This document shows, one piece after another, positions 53,843-62,564 of a DNA stretch of 64,000 nt (its first letter is position 1; every line of letters starts with the position of its first letter). This stretch comes from Bradyrhizobium agreste. GTDB taxonomy: Bacteria; Pseudomonadota; Alphaproteobacteria; Rhizobiales; Xanthobacteraceae. The translations under genes were made by a program, and so were the position numbers. The notes beneath the pieces were generated by a model. The model ran no database searches, was not told where the DNA came from, and saw only the letters and a list, made by a program, of their open reading frames with translations. The stretch is from NCBI RefSeq assembly GCF_016031625.1, contig NZ_JACCHP010000003.1:62001-126000 (forward strand). The letters are read 5' to 3'.

Positions 53843-55300
53843 TCAGAACGGATAGTGTCGTTCGCTTGTCTGAATGGTCATCCAGCGGGTGTCCGTGAAC
53901 TCGGCGATTCCGGCCTTGCCGCCAAATCGCCCGTATCCGCTGTCCTTGACGCCTCCGAAGGGCATCTGAGCCTCGTCATGAACGGTGGGGCCATTGATGT
54001 GGCAGATGCCGGATTGAATGCGCGACGCGACGCGCATGCCTCTCGATGTATCCCTGGTGAACACGGCGGACGACAAGCCGTAGGCATTGTCGTTTGCGCA
54101 GGCGATCGCTGCGTCCTCGCCCTTGACCCGAACGATGGGCTTGATCGGTCCGAAGGACTCCTCGCTGTAGATCTTCATGTTCGATGTGACACCGTCGATC
54201 AGCGTGGCCGGCATCAGCGTGGACTCAGCTTTCGCGCCGCACAGCAGCTTTGCGCCTTTCGCGAGTGCGTCGTCGATGAGATCGTTGCAGCGCTTGACGG
54301 TGGTCATGTCGACGACGGAGCCGAGAACGACGGGGCCCTTTCTCGGATCGCCAAGCGGCAGCTTGCACGCCTTGTCGGCAAGGCGACGCACGAATTCGTC
54401 GGCGATGGCCTCGTCAACGATGATTCGCTCGGTCGACATGCAGATCTGGCCCGAATTCGCAAAGGCACCAAACGCGGCTGCGTTCACGGCGGCGCCGATG
54501 TCGGCATCGTCAAGAACGACGAGCGGCGCCTTGCCCCCGAGTTCGAGGACCGCCGGCTTGAGGTACTTCGCGCATGTGGCGGCAATGATCTTTCCGACGC
54601 GGGTCGATCCCGTGAAATTGACCCGGCGCACGGCGGGATGCGCGATCATTGCTTCGACGACAGGTCCTGCGTCCGATGGAGCATTGGTGACGTAGTTGAC
54701 GACGCCCTTCGGAAAGCCGGCTTCCTTGAACGCCTCGACGATCAGCCCGTGGGTTGCGGGGCACAGCTCGGAGCCCTTCAGAACGACGGTGTTGCCGCAA
54801 GCCAGGGGCAATGCAATGGCTCGCACGCCGAGGATCACAGGCGCATTCCACGGCGCCATGCCCAGGACCACCCCGGCGGGTTGCCGCACCGCCATCGCGA
54901 AGCTGCCGGGTACGTCGGAGGGAATGATCTCGCCGCTGATCTGCGTTGTCATCGCCGCGGCCTCAAGCAGCATGCCGGCTGCGAGATGGACGTTGAACCC
55001 AGCCCAGATCCCCGATCCGCCAGTCTCTGCAGCGATGGCCGCGGCAAATGCAGCGGCCTTGGCTTCCAGCGCGTGCGCTGCCTTGGTCAGAAGGGCGCGG
55101 CGCTCCGAGGGACCTGTCGCAGACCAGCTCGGGAAGGCAGCAGCAGCTGCTTCCACGGCTGCAACCGCATCGTGCGCTGTGGCTGCCGGTGCTCGCGTTG
55201 CAATCTGGCCATCGAGCGGATTGAGGCGCTCGAACATGGCGTTACCGGTGGCCGCTCGTTGCTCGCCCGCGATCAACATCGAAATCGTGTTCATATTCAC
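53843..55300 (-). CDS. Aromatic aldehyde dehydrogenase (benzaldehyde/vanillin/salicylaldehyde type)
   Basis: A 485-residue NAD(P)-dependent ALDH. Catalytic Cys287 (SGQICMS), Glu253 (LELGGKAP) and Asn152 (APWNAP) are visible, with the EESFGP and PFGGVKDSGYGRFGG segments. Similarity in the middle region is to vanillin/salicylaldehyde dehydrogenases. It lies three bases after the benzoylformate decarboxylase stop, so it oxidises the aldehyde product to benzoate or 4-hydroxybenzoate. Pathway placement is inferred from the operon. Confidence 0.9.
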   Translation of the reverse strand: MNMNTISMLIAGEQRAATGNAMFERLNPLDGQIATRAPAATAHDAVAAVEAAAAAFPSWSATGPSERRALLTKAAHALEAKAAAFAAAIAAETGGSGIWAGFNVHLAAGMLLEAAAMTTQISGEIIPSDVPGSFAMAVRQPAGVVLGMAPWNAPVILGVRAIALPLACGNTVVLKGSELCPATHGLIVEAFKEAGFPKGVVNYVTNAPSDAGPVVEAMIAHPAVRRVNFTGSTRVGKIIAATCAKYLKPAVLELGGKAPLVVLDDADIGAAVNAAAFGAFANSGQICMSTERIIVDEAIADEFVRRLADKACKLPLGDPRKGPVVLGSVVDMTTVKRCNDLIDDALAKGAKLLCGAKAESTLMPATLIDGVTSNMKIYSEESFGPIKPIVRVKGEDAAIACANDNAYGLSSAVFTRDTSRGMRVASRIQSGICHINGPTVHDEAQMPFGGVKDSGYGRFGGKAGIAEFTDTRWMTIQTSERHYPF

Positions 55301-55303
55301 TCC

Positions 55304-56956
55304 CTAGGTTCTGTTCGATTTCTGCAGGTCTCCGTCCTCGACCTCGACCTCGATCAGTGTTGGTCGCTCGGACGAAAATGCCTTGGCCAAAGCGTCGTGG
55401 AGGCCCTTGCCGTTCCCGACATGGACTGCAGAGCAGCCAAGGCCCCTCGCAATCGAGACGAAATCGAGCCCGGGAAGGTCGGTGCCCTGAACGTGCTCTT
55501 GCGAACTGAAGCCGAACACGGGTGCGAAGTCCTGCAGCGCGGCGTAGCGCCCGTTCTTGAGAATGACGAAGGTGACGGATAGACCAAGTTGTGCTGCGCT
55601 CCAGATCGCCTGGATCGAGTAGAGGCTGGAGCCGTCGCCCATCAGGGCAATCACACGGCGGCCGGGCTTTCCGAGAGCCACGCCGACAGCCGCCGGCATG
55701 CCGTAACCGAGGCCGCCGCTGTCCATCGTGTAGAAGGCTTCGCTCTGGGTGATGGGCAAGTGCGCCTGCATTACAGGCCTGGCGCCCGGCGCTTCCTCGA
55801 CGATGATTCCACCGGTCGGTCTCATGTCCGCAATGGTTTGCATCACGAAGGCCGTTGAGAGCGGTGCCGTCGCCTCCACGCGCCGCGCGATGGTGCGACC
55901 AGGAGGAGTGGTGCGTGTCGGCGGCGTCGCGCGTGCCAGAAGATCCAGGAGGCCGAGCCGGACGCTGCCGATCGCAGCCATTCCCTCCGGCGTCCATGCG
56001 GCGGTCTGGGGATCGTCGGTCAGCTGGAAGAGCGCGGCTCCCTCTGGCAGGTGCGGACCGAACCCCTCGACATGATACGAGAACGCCGGCGCGCCGATCG
56101 CGAAGACGAGATCGTGTCCGTCGAGCAGATGGACGATCTTCTCTCGGATCGCCGGCAGGAATCCCGCAAACAGGCGGTGGTCCTCGGGGAAGCTGCAGCG
56201 GCCGGACATCGGCGCAGTGAAGACGCGCGCATTGTGCCCTTCGGCGAGTTGCCGGACCTCGTTGAAGGCCCCGTCACGATCAACGGCCGCTCCGACGACG
56301 AAGGCCGGCCGCTTCGAACGATCGAGGGCGCTTCCGATCTGGTCGAGAATGGCTGGATCGGGGCGAACCTGTTGGCTGACCACACGCGTCGGCAGATACT
56401 CGGCCGGACGATCCCAATCGTCCACGGGCACCGAGACCAGGACGGGCCCGCAAGGCTGCGTCATCGCGATGTAATAGGCGCGCGCGATGGCATGCGGCAC
56501 GTCCTCGGCACGTGCAGGTTCGATGCTCCATTTCACATAGGGCTTTGGAAGCTCGGTGGCCTCTCGAGAGGCGAGGAACGGATCGAAAGGCAGGATGGAG
56601 CGGGCCTGTTGGCCGGCCGTGATGACGAGGGGCGTCCGGTTCTTGAACGCGGTAAAGATGTTTCCCATGGCGTTGCCAACGCCGGCCGCCGAATGCAGGT
56701 TGACGAAGGCGGCGTTGCGCGTCGCCTGCGCAAAGCCGTCGGCCATGCCGACCACAACGGCCTCTTGGAGTCCGAGAACGTAGCGGAAATCGTCGGGGAA
56801 GTGCCGGAACAACGGCAATTCCGTCGATCCTGGGTTGGCGAAGACGGACGTCATGTTCAGACGACGCAGCAGATCGACGACGGCATCGCGCACAGTCGGC
56901 GCGGTCACGCGTCGTTGCTCGAACGTATCCGTCCCAGTGGCCATGGCCGTTCCCAT
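55304..56956 (-). CDS. mdlC: Benzoylformate decarboxylase (thiamine diphosphate enzyme)
   Basis: A 550-residue ThDP enzyme that decarboxylates benzoylformate (or the 4-hydroxy form) to the aldehyde. By alignment of memory with the Pseudomonas putida enzyme, Ser44 (NPGSTELP), Glu65 (GLQEAVVVG) and His88 (LHSAAGVGNAM) sit at the positions of its Ser26, Glu47 and His70. The cofactor motif GDGSSLYSIQAI...N is in the last third. The frame opens to a GTG at 56983; ATG 56956 is used, but neither has a good ribosome site. It is the first gene of the operon and is divergent from the LysR gene. Confidence 0.9.
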   Translation of the reverse strand: MGTAMATGTDTFEQRRVTAPTVRDAVVDLLRRLNMTSVFANPGSTELPLFRHFPDDFRYVLGLQEAVVVGMADGFAQATRNAAFVNLHSAAGVGNAMGNIFTAFKNRTPLVITAGQQARSILPFDPFLASREATELPKPYVKWSIEPARAEDVPHAIARAYYIAMTQPCGPVLVSVPVDDWDRPAEYLPTRVVSQQVRPDPAILDQIGSALDRSKRPAFVVGAAVDRDGAFNEVRQLAEGHNARVFTAPMSGRCSFPEDHRLFAGFLPAIREKIVHLLDGHDLVFAIGAPAFSYHVEGFGPHLPEGAALFQLTDDPQTAAWTPEGMAAIGSVRLGLLDLLARATPPTRTTPPGRTIARRVEATAPLSTAFVMQTIADMRPTGGIIVEEAPGARPVMQAHLPITQSEAFYTMDSGGLGYGMPAAVGVALGKPGRRVIALMGDGSSLYSIQAIWSAAQLGLSVTFVILKNGRYAALQDFAPVFGFSSQEHVQGTDLPGLDFVSIARGLGCSAVHVGNGKGLHDALAKAFSSERPTLIEVEVEDGDLQKSNRT

Positions 56957-57043
56957 CCCGTTTTTTTGTCGTCGGCCGGACACTAGGGGAGGGAGGTCAT
57001 TGCAGAGAATTGAATAAATCAGGAAAAGTCATTACACTTGGTT

Positions 57044-57961
57044 ATGGCTCTGAGCATCGAACAACTGACGACCTTCACCACGATCGCCAAGGCGGGGAGC
57101 CTTGGTCGGGCGGCTGCCCTGTTGAACATGACACAGCCCGCGCTGAGCCGGGCCATCAAGCGGCTGGAGCAGCAACTCGGCGCGGAGCTCTTCGAGCGCC
57201 ACTCCAAGGGCATGCAACTGACCGATATCGGGAGGGCCTTCTTACCGCACGCGACTTCGTTGCATGTCGAGGCCACGCAGGCGCTGGAGGAAATTCAGGC
57301 GCTGCGTGGCGCGGCGAAGGGGACCGTCCGGGTCGGGGCGGTGGCGAGCATCGCGAGTTCGATCCTGCCGCCCGCGATCGAGCGTACCTTGACCAAATGG
57401 CCCGGCCTTCATTTCGAAGTCTTTGAAGGCGTCTGGGACTTGTTGGCAGCGAGTTTGTCGAAGCACGAGATCGATCTCGCCTTGGGCGCGGACGCGCCGG
57501 ACACGGACGAAATCGTTGCAATTCGTGATTGCTGCTGGGAGGACACGAGCCACGTGATCGTTTCGTCCGGGCACCCTCTCAGGCGTCGTCGAAAGTTGAC
57601 GCTCGCCGATACGCTTCACGAGAAATGGACGATTCCGCCGCCTGGCACCGGACCGCATCAACACGTCGAGCGTGTGTTCGCGGAGCAAGGCCTCGGCATG
57701 CCCGACGTGATCGTCAGGACGCGCTCGATTACAGTGCTCAAGAGTCTCGTCGTCGATTCCGGGTTTCTGAGCTGGATGGCGGAGCCGATGTTCGAGCCGG
57801 AGCGGCGCGCGGGTCTCATCGCTCCTCTTTCGATCGCCGGGGTTGATGGGCGGCGAAGGCTGGTAGCGTTTCGCCGTCGGCGGGGTCTCCTGGCCGTCCC
57901 GGCAGTGAAGCTGCTGGACGAGTTGAGGCGGCTGACCTCGGTGGGAAGCCGCAAACGCTGA
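57044..57961 (+). CDS. LysR-family regulator of the benzoylformate operon
   Basis: A 305-residue LysR regulator. Winged helix at residues 3-61 (GSLGRAAALLNMTQPALSRAIKRL), effector domain 90-290 with LPPAIERTLTKWPGLHFEVFEGVWD. The ATG at 57044 is chosen. It is divergent from the decarboxylase gene, the promoters sharing 56984-57043 (60 bases), so it probably activates the operon on benzoylformate or a similar acid. No confident T-N11-A box was seen in this short gap. Subgroup resembles GbpR/CbbR-like regulators. Confidence 0.9.
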   Translation: MALSIEQLTTFTTIAKAGSLGRAAALLNMTQPALSRAIKRLEQQLGAELFERHSKGMQLTDIGRAFLPHATSLHVEATQALEEIQALRGAAKGTVRVGAVASIASSILPPAIERTLTKWPGLHFEVFEGVWDLLAASLSKHEIDLALGADAPDTDEIVAIRDCCWEDTSHVIVSSGHPLRRRRKLTLADTLHEKWTIPPPGTGPHQHVERVFAEQGLGMPDVIVRTRSITVLKSLVVDSGFLSWMAEPMFEPERRAGLIAPLSIAGVDGRRRLVAFRRRRGLLAVPAVKLLDELRRLTSVGSRKR

Positions 57962-58049
57962 TCGCAAATCCGACCATCGGCATGCTTGAGTACACCCCGA
58001 ACTAGTTGCGACAGCAGCCAAAGAGGTTTGGATGCAATGGTTTAGACAT

Positions 58050-58068
58050 CTGTCCTGTTAGTGGACGG
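58050..58068. promoter_or_regulatory. Inverted repeat upstream of the LuxR-type gene
   Basis: CTGTCC-N7-GGACGG (58050-58068) is an imperfect inverted repeat of lux-box length, 130 bases before the LuxR-type gene. The half-sites match at five of six positions. The protein does not look like an acyl-homoserine lactone receptor, so the link is tentative. Confidence 0.3.
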
Positions 58069-58197
58069 CGGACACCTTTGAGCTTGGCGCACGCCGGGTC
58101 AGGTGGGCTGTCCTGAATAAACCCCTTTATCGGTGCCGTAGCCTCTGCCTATGATGGCAAGAAAATTGCTTCGGTCGCCGGGAGGAGGGATAGATCG

Positions 58198-58926
58198 ATG
58201 AACCGCGTTCGGGACATTGTTTCGCAAGATCTGAAGCTGTTCGGTGACATTGTCGTGCGGCTTCAGCGCATGGACCCGAGTGTCGACCTGAGACAGTCGA
58301 TCCTGCCGGATCTGCTGCGGCTGCTGCGCGCGGATTTCGGAGCGTCCTATGTGTGGCGCTCGGATTACTCGAATTTCCAACACGGCGTCTCGATCAATAT
58401 GGATCCGCAGAATCTGAAGCGCTACGACGACTGGTTTCAGTTTCGCGACCCCATGACCGCGCAGCTTCGCCAGCGCCGTCGCGCCTCGTTCGTTGAAGAG
58501 GTGTTGCCTCGCCGCGATATGATCCGTACCGAGTTCTACAACGACTTCCTGGCGCGAGATGGTCTGCATCACGGCATCAACATGTATGTCTTCGACGGCG
58601 ACCGTGATCTCGGCGACTTCCGGATTTGGCGCGCGGCGGGGCGCCCGGATTTCGAAAGTCGCGAGATCGACCTTCTTACCGGTCTTGAGCCGTTCCTGCG
58701 CGGCGCGATGTTGCGGGGCATGCACAGGTACGAGGACTTGACCGCGCGCGAAAGCGACGTCGCGAGCCTGGTCGCAAGGGGCTGCACGGACCGAGATATT
58801 TCGCGGTTGCTTAATATCGGCTTTGCGACCGTGCGCACGCATATCAACAACGCGATGCGAAAGCGCTGCTGCGCCAACCGTGCCGAACTTGCGGCCCTGG
58901 TGGCACGCGAGAAGCCGATCAGCTGA
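58198..58926 (+). CDS. LuxR-type helix-turn-helix transcriptional regulator
   Basis: A 242-residue regulator. The C-terminal residues about 178-238 form a LuxR/GerE helix-turn-helix (LTARESDVASLVARGCTDRDISRLLNIGFATVRTHI). The N-terminal about 165 residues are a GAF-like sensor with a conserved-looking YDDWFQFRDPMTAQLRQRR region; the acyl-homoserine lactone pocket pattern is not obvious. It precedes the amidase-ABC operon on the same strand by 138 bases and probably regulates it. Its signal is unknown. Confidence 0.88.
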   Translation: MNRVRDIVSQDLKLFGDIVVRLQRMDPSVDLRQSILPDLLRLLRADFGASYVWRSDYSNFQHGVSINMDPQNLKRYDDWFQFRDPMTAQLRQRRRASFVEEVLPRRDMIRTEFYNDFLARDGLHHGINMYVFDGDRDLGDFRIWRAAGRPDFESREIDLLTGLEPFLRGAMLRGMHRYEDLTARESDVASLVARGCTDRDISRLLNIGFATVRTHINNAMRKRCCANRAELAALVAREKPIS

Positions 58927-59064
58927 ACCGTAGTCGTCTCTGACCGCTTCGAATCGGGGTCGCGCCGAGCCCATGCGGCAGCGCGGCTCCACATTTGTGT
59001 TGATACCGCTGCGGGCGGGAGCATTCTACCGATCGCGTCCTGGAAGCAATTTCTGGGACGAGCC

Positions 59065-60474
59065 ATGAAAAATCTGCACGACATGGGCGTGGTGGAAGCC
59101 GCTGCCGCGATCCGCTCGGGCGATATCACCGCGGAGGCGCTTGCTTCGGCGCTGCTGGAGCGCGCGAGGACGTTCAGCGGGCTGAACGCATTTGTCACGC
59201 TCGATGCCGACCAGGTCATGGCGGCTGCGCGCCGGGCCGATCAACAGCGACAGGCCGGTCAGGCGCTTGGATCGCTCCATGGCGTGCCGATTGCATTCAA
59301 GGACAACATCAATACCGCCGGCCTGCCTACGACGGCCGGCACGCCCGCATTGCGTGCGCACCGGCCTAAAACGGACGCTCCGGTCGTCAAAGCCCTGAAG
59401 GATGCCGGCGCGATTGCCTTCGGCAAAGCCGGGATGCACGAGTTGGCGTTCGGCATAAGCTCGAACAATCAGGCGTTCGGAGCCATCAGGAATCCCTTTG
59501 GAGATCGTCACATACCGGGAGGCTCGAGCGGTGGCTCTGGTGCGGCTGTGGGCGCGCGGCTGGTCCCGGCCAGCATCGGCTCCGACACCGGCGGATCGGT
59601 CCGCGTTCCCGCTGCATTCTGCGGCGTGATGGGCTTTCGGCCGACGGTGTTGCGGTGGCCGCAGGCGGGCATCGTTCCAATCTCGTCAACGCGCGACACT
59701 GCGGGGCCTTTGGCGCGACATGCCGCCGACCTCGCAGCCCTCGACGCTGCTGTCACGGGCGATGCCAGCCCTGTCCCGGTGAAGCGCCTATCGGATCTCC
59801 GGATTGGCGTGCCCAGGTCATTCTTCTGGGATGATCTGGAGCCGGAGACCGCCAGTATTTGCGAAGCGGCTCTCGACGTGCTCAAGCGCGCAGGCGTCAC
59901 CTTGATCGAAGTCGATCTGCACGAGATTGCCGTACCGAATGAGGCAGTTTCGTTCACGGTGGCGCTCTATGAAGTCAAACGTGACCTCGATGCGTATCTA
60001 AGAGACGAAGGGATCGCTCCGCGCTTTGCCGAGATCGTGGCAGAGGTAGCCAGCCCCGACGTCAAAGCCGCTCTCGATCCTTTGCTGAACCCCGCATCGG
60101 AAGTTCCAGCAAAGGCTTATCGGGAGGCCATGGAAATCCATCGGCCGAAGCTGATCTCGCTCTATCGCGCATGTTTTGCCGAAAACCAGATCGATGCTGT
60201 CGTCTTTCCAACGACACCGCTGCCGGCACCACTCGTTGGGGAAGACGATAACGTAACGCTCAATGGCCGCGTCGTTCCGACCTTTGCAACTGTCATTCGT
60301 AACACTGACCCTGGAAGCAATGCCGGCCTTCCCGGCATTAGCCTTCCCGCTGGCCTGACCTCGGCTGGTCTGCCGGTCGGTCTTGAATTCGACGCTCCCG
60401 CCGGCGGGGATCGAGACTTGCTTTCGCTTGCCATCGCTCTGGAAGAGTTGCTTCCGGCGCCGCCGACACCGTGA
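59065..60474 (+). CDS. Amidase-signature enzyme
   Basis: A 469-residue Ser-Ser-Lys hydrolase of the amidase signature family (GatA, indoleacetamide and mandelamide hydrolases). The triad is visible: Lys79 (AFKDN), Ser154 (GGSSGGSG) and nucleophile Ser178 (GSDTGGSVR). No signal peptide. It is followed after 40 bases by a solute-binding protein gene, so it hydrolyses the amide brought in by the ABC importer. Because a benzoylformate decarboxylase lies 2 kb away, a mandelamide or arylamide substrate is an attractive guess, not evidence. Confidence 0.9.
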   Translation: MKNLHDMGVVEAAAAIRSGDITAEALASALLERARTFSGLNAFVTLDADQVMAAARRADQQRQAGQALGSLHGVPIAFKDNINTAGLPTTAGTPALRAHRPKTDAPVVKALKDAGAIAFGKAGMHELAFGISSNNQAFGAIRNPFGDRHIPGGSSGGSGAAVGARLVPASIGSDTGGSVRVPAAFCGVMGFRPTVLRWPQAGIVPISSTRDTAGPLARHAADLAALDAAVTGDASPVPVKRLSDLRIGVPRSFFWDDLEPETASICEAALDVLKRAGVTLIEVDLHEIAVPNEAVSFTVALYEVKRDLDAYLRDEGIAPRFAEIVAEVASPDVKAALDPLLNPASEVPAKAYREAMEIHRPKLISLYRACFAENQIDAVVFPTTPLPAPLVGEDDNVTLNGRVVPTFATVIRNTDPGSNAGLPGISLPAGLTSAGLPVGLEFDAPAGGDRDLLSLAIALEELLPAPPTP

Positions 60475-60514
60475 CCCGATTGCACATATCGTCATGACAT
60501 CATTGGAGGGAAAA

Positions 60515-61696
60515 GTGCTTAAATCAATCAGGATGACTCGTCGCGACCTCGTCCGTGCCGCCGGTGCGGCAGCCCTTGCGATAGGTGCGCCCGCGATCAT
60601 TCGCCCTGCGCGCGCGGCAGACGCGCTAAAGATCGGCGTTCTTGTCGCCGATTCGGGGCCGGCTGCCTTGTTCGGGCCTGCGCAACGCGCAGCGGCAGAG
60701 CTGGGCGCGGCGACCATCAATGCCAAAGGCGGAATTCTCGGACGCCAAGCCGAAATCATCTTCGCCGACGCGGGAGCCTCGCCTGCCGAAGTGGCCAAGA
60801 GCGCCGTCAAATTGATGTTGAGCGACAAGGTCGAGATGATCTTCGGCTCGCACGACAGTGCTGTTCGGCAGGGCGTGGAGAACGTGGTCAAAGGCAAGAT
60901 CCCCTACGTTTACACGCCCCTGTTCGAGGGCGACGACTGCTCGTCCAACGTCTACTTCCTCGGCGAAGTGCCCGAGCAGGAGTTGCAGAAGACGCTTCCG
61001 AGGATGGTCGAACTCGCCAAGGGCAAGACCTTCTACCTCGTCGGCAACGACTACGTCTGGCCACGCACCACCAATGACAAGGCGAAGAAATACATCGCTG
61101 ATCTCGGCGGTACCGTCGTCGCGGAGGATTATTACCCGCTCGGCGCGCCGAACAAGTTCGAGAACACGGTAGCCAAGATCAAGTCTGCGAAGCCCGCCAT
61201 CGTGCTGCAAACCCTGGTCGGCGGCGACAACGTCAATTTCAACCGCACCTTCGCCGACTTCAATCTGTCCGACGATATCCTCCGCCTGTCGTGCCTGCTC
61301 GAGGAGAATACGCTGATCGGAATCGGGAAGGATGCCAGCAAGAACCTCTACTCGAGCCTCAGCTATTTCGCGGATCTCGATCTTCCGGAAAACAAGGCCT
61401 TCATTGGCGAATTGACCAAGAAGTATGGCGACAAGGCGCCGCAGCAATGCACCATATCCAAAGGCCTTTACGATGCGTTTGTGTTCGCGGCCGCTGTAAC
61501 GAGCAAGTCCAATTCGCTCACCGCCAAGGACTTCGCCGCGGCTGCCGAGGGTGTGCAGTTCGACACCCCAAGCGGGCCGATGACCATGACGCATCGTCAC
61601 ACCTCGAAGAACATTTTCCTGGCTCGTTGCGAGGGGGCGAAGTTCGCTGTGATTGACACCTTTGCGGCTGTACCGACACAGCAGTCCTGCACCTGA
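60515..61696 (+). CDS. ABC transporter substrate-binding protein (amide/urea/branched-chain type)
   Basis: A 393-residue periplasmic receptor of the Peripla_BP_5/6 type. A twin-arginine signal (RMTRRDLVRAAGAA, ending near ARAADALK) directs export. The two lobes read KIGVLVADSGPAALFG... and a second lobe after about residue 140, with the AmiC/UrtA-like LVGNDYVWPRTTNDKAKKYI segment. The GTG at 60515 is used because GGAGGG lies four bases upstream; an ATG at 60494 is possible. It delivers ligand to the permeases that follow. The amide partner suggests an amide ligand. Confidence 0.9.
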   Translation: MLKSIRMTRRDLVRAAGAAALAIGAPAIIRPARAADALKIGVLVADSGPAALFGPAQRAAAELGAATINAKGGILGRQAEIIFADAGASPAEVAKSAVKLMLSDKVEMIFGSHDSAVRQGVENVVKGKIPYVYTPLFEGDDCSSNVYFLGEVPEQELQKTLPRMVELAKGKTFYLVGNDYVWPRTTNDKAKKYIADLGGTVVAEDYYPLGAPNKFENTVAKIKSAKPAIVLQTLVGGDNVNFNRTFADFNLSDDILRLSCLLEENTLIGIGKDASKNLYSSLSYFADLDLPENKAFIGELTKKYGDKAPQQCTISKGLYDAFVFAAAVTSKSNSLTAKDFAAAAEGVQFDTPSGPMTMTHRHTSKNIFLARCEGAKFAVIDTFAAVPTQQSCT

Positions 61697-61709
61697 CGAG
61701 GTCGATGGT

Positions 61710-62564
61710 ATGGAGGCTTTGCTCTTCACGCAGGGGCTCAACGTCGTGTTCGAAGCCCTGATCCTTGCGATGTTGGTCCTCGGCCTCGCCGTCGTGATGG
61801 GCTTGTTGAATGTCCTGAACATCGCGCATGGCGAGTTCATCATGATAGGCGCGTATGCCGCCTATATTGTGCAAAGGGCAGGGCTTCCATATTGGCTCGC
61901 GATACCGGCCGCGGCGCTGGTTTGTGGGGTGATCGGCCTCGTCGTGGAGCGATGCCTGATAAGGCCGTTGCATTACGAACCGTTCGAGACGCTGCTGGCA
62001 ACCTGGGGGCTGGGACTGCTGCTTCGCAAGTGTGTCGAGCTCGGGTTCGGCCGGGGCTATCGCAGCGTGGAGATACCGATCGGCGGCTCAGTGAGCCTCT
62101 TTGGTGAGTCCTATCCGGCGTACCGATTGGTGCTGATGGTCGTCGCTGCCTTGGTGCTTGCCAGCCTGTTTGTCTGGTACCGGCGCGCTCCGACCGGTGC
62201 CCGGATCCGCGCCATGGTCGGCAATCCCGTGCTCGCGGAGGCCGTCGGCATCCGAACGCGTGAACTGGCGCGTAACACCTTCATCACGGGCACTGCATTG
62301 GCAGGTGTTGCCGGCGTCATGGTCGCGCCGCTGACGCCGGTCGAACCGTTCATGGGACTGACCTTCATCGTGAACTCATTCTTCGCACTGGTCGTCGGCG
62401 GAATGGGAACGGTAGCCGGGTTATTCGCTGGCGCGACCATCATCGGTGGCCTGCAAAGTGTTTTGTCTGCCGCCGTCAGCCCGACCTCCGCCTATCTCGC
62501 TATGCTCCTCATCTCGATCCTCTTCCTTTGGCAGCGACCCCGTGGCTTATTTCCTCGTCCGTAG
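61710..62564 (+). CDS. ABC transporter permease, LivH type
   Basis: A 284-residue inner-membrane permease with about eight helices. The cytosolic coupling segment is VGNPVLAEAVGIRTRELARNTF, and LNVLNIAHGEFIMIGAYAAYI is a family-conserved helix. The ATG at 61710 is chosen for length. It overlaps the fused permease-ATPase frame by 23 bases. It forms the heterodimer with the second permease module. Confidence 0.9.
   Translation: MEALLFTQGLNVVFEALILAMLVLGLAVVMGLLNVLNIAHGEFIMIGAYAAYIVQRAGLPYWLAIPAAALVCGVIGLVVERCLIRPLHYEPFETLLATWGLGLLLRKCVELGFGRGYRSVEIPIGGSVSLFGESYPAYRLVLMVVAALVLASLFVWYRRAPTGARIRAMVGNPVLAEAVGIRTRELARNTFITGTALAGVAGVMVAPLTPVEPFMGLTFIVNSFFALVVGGMGTVAGLFAGATIIGGLQSVLSAAVSPTSAYLAMLLISILFLWQRPRGLFPRP

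Noticed and set aside
53855..55582. 575-codon plus-strand frame opposite the aldehyde dehydrogenase
   Set aside because: The minus-strand ALDH has intact catalytic residues; the plus frame is low complexity and shows no family.
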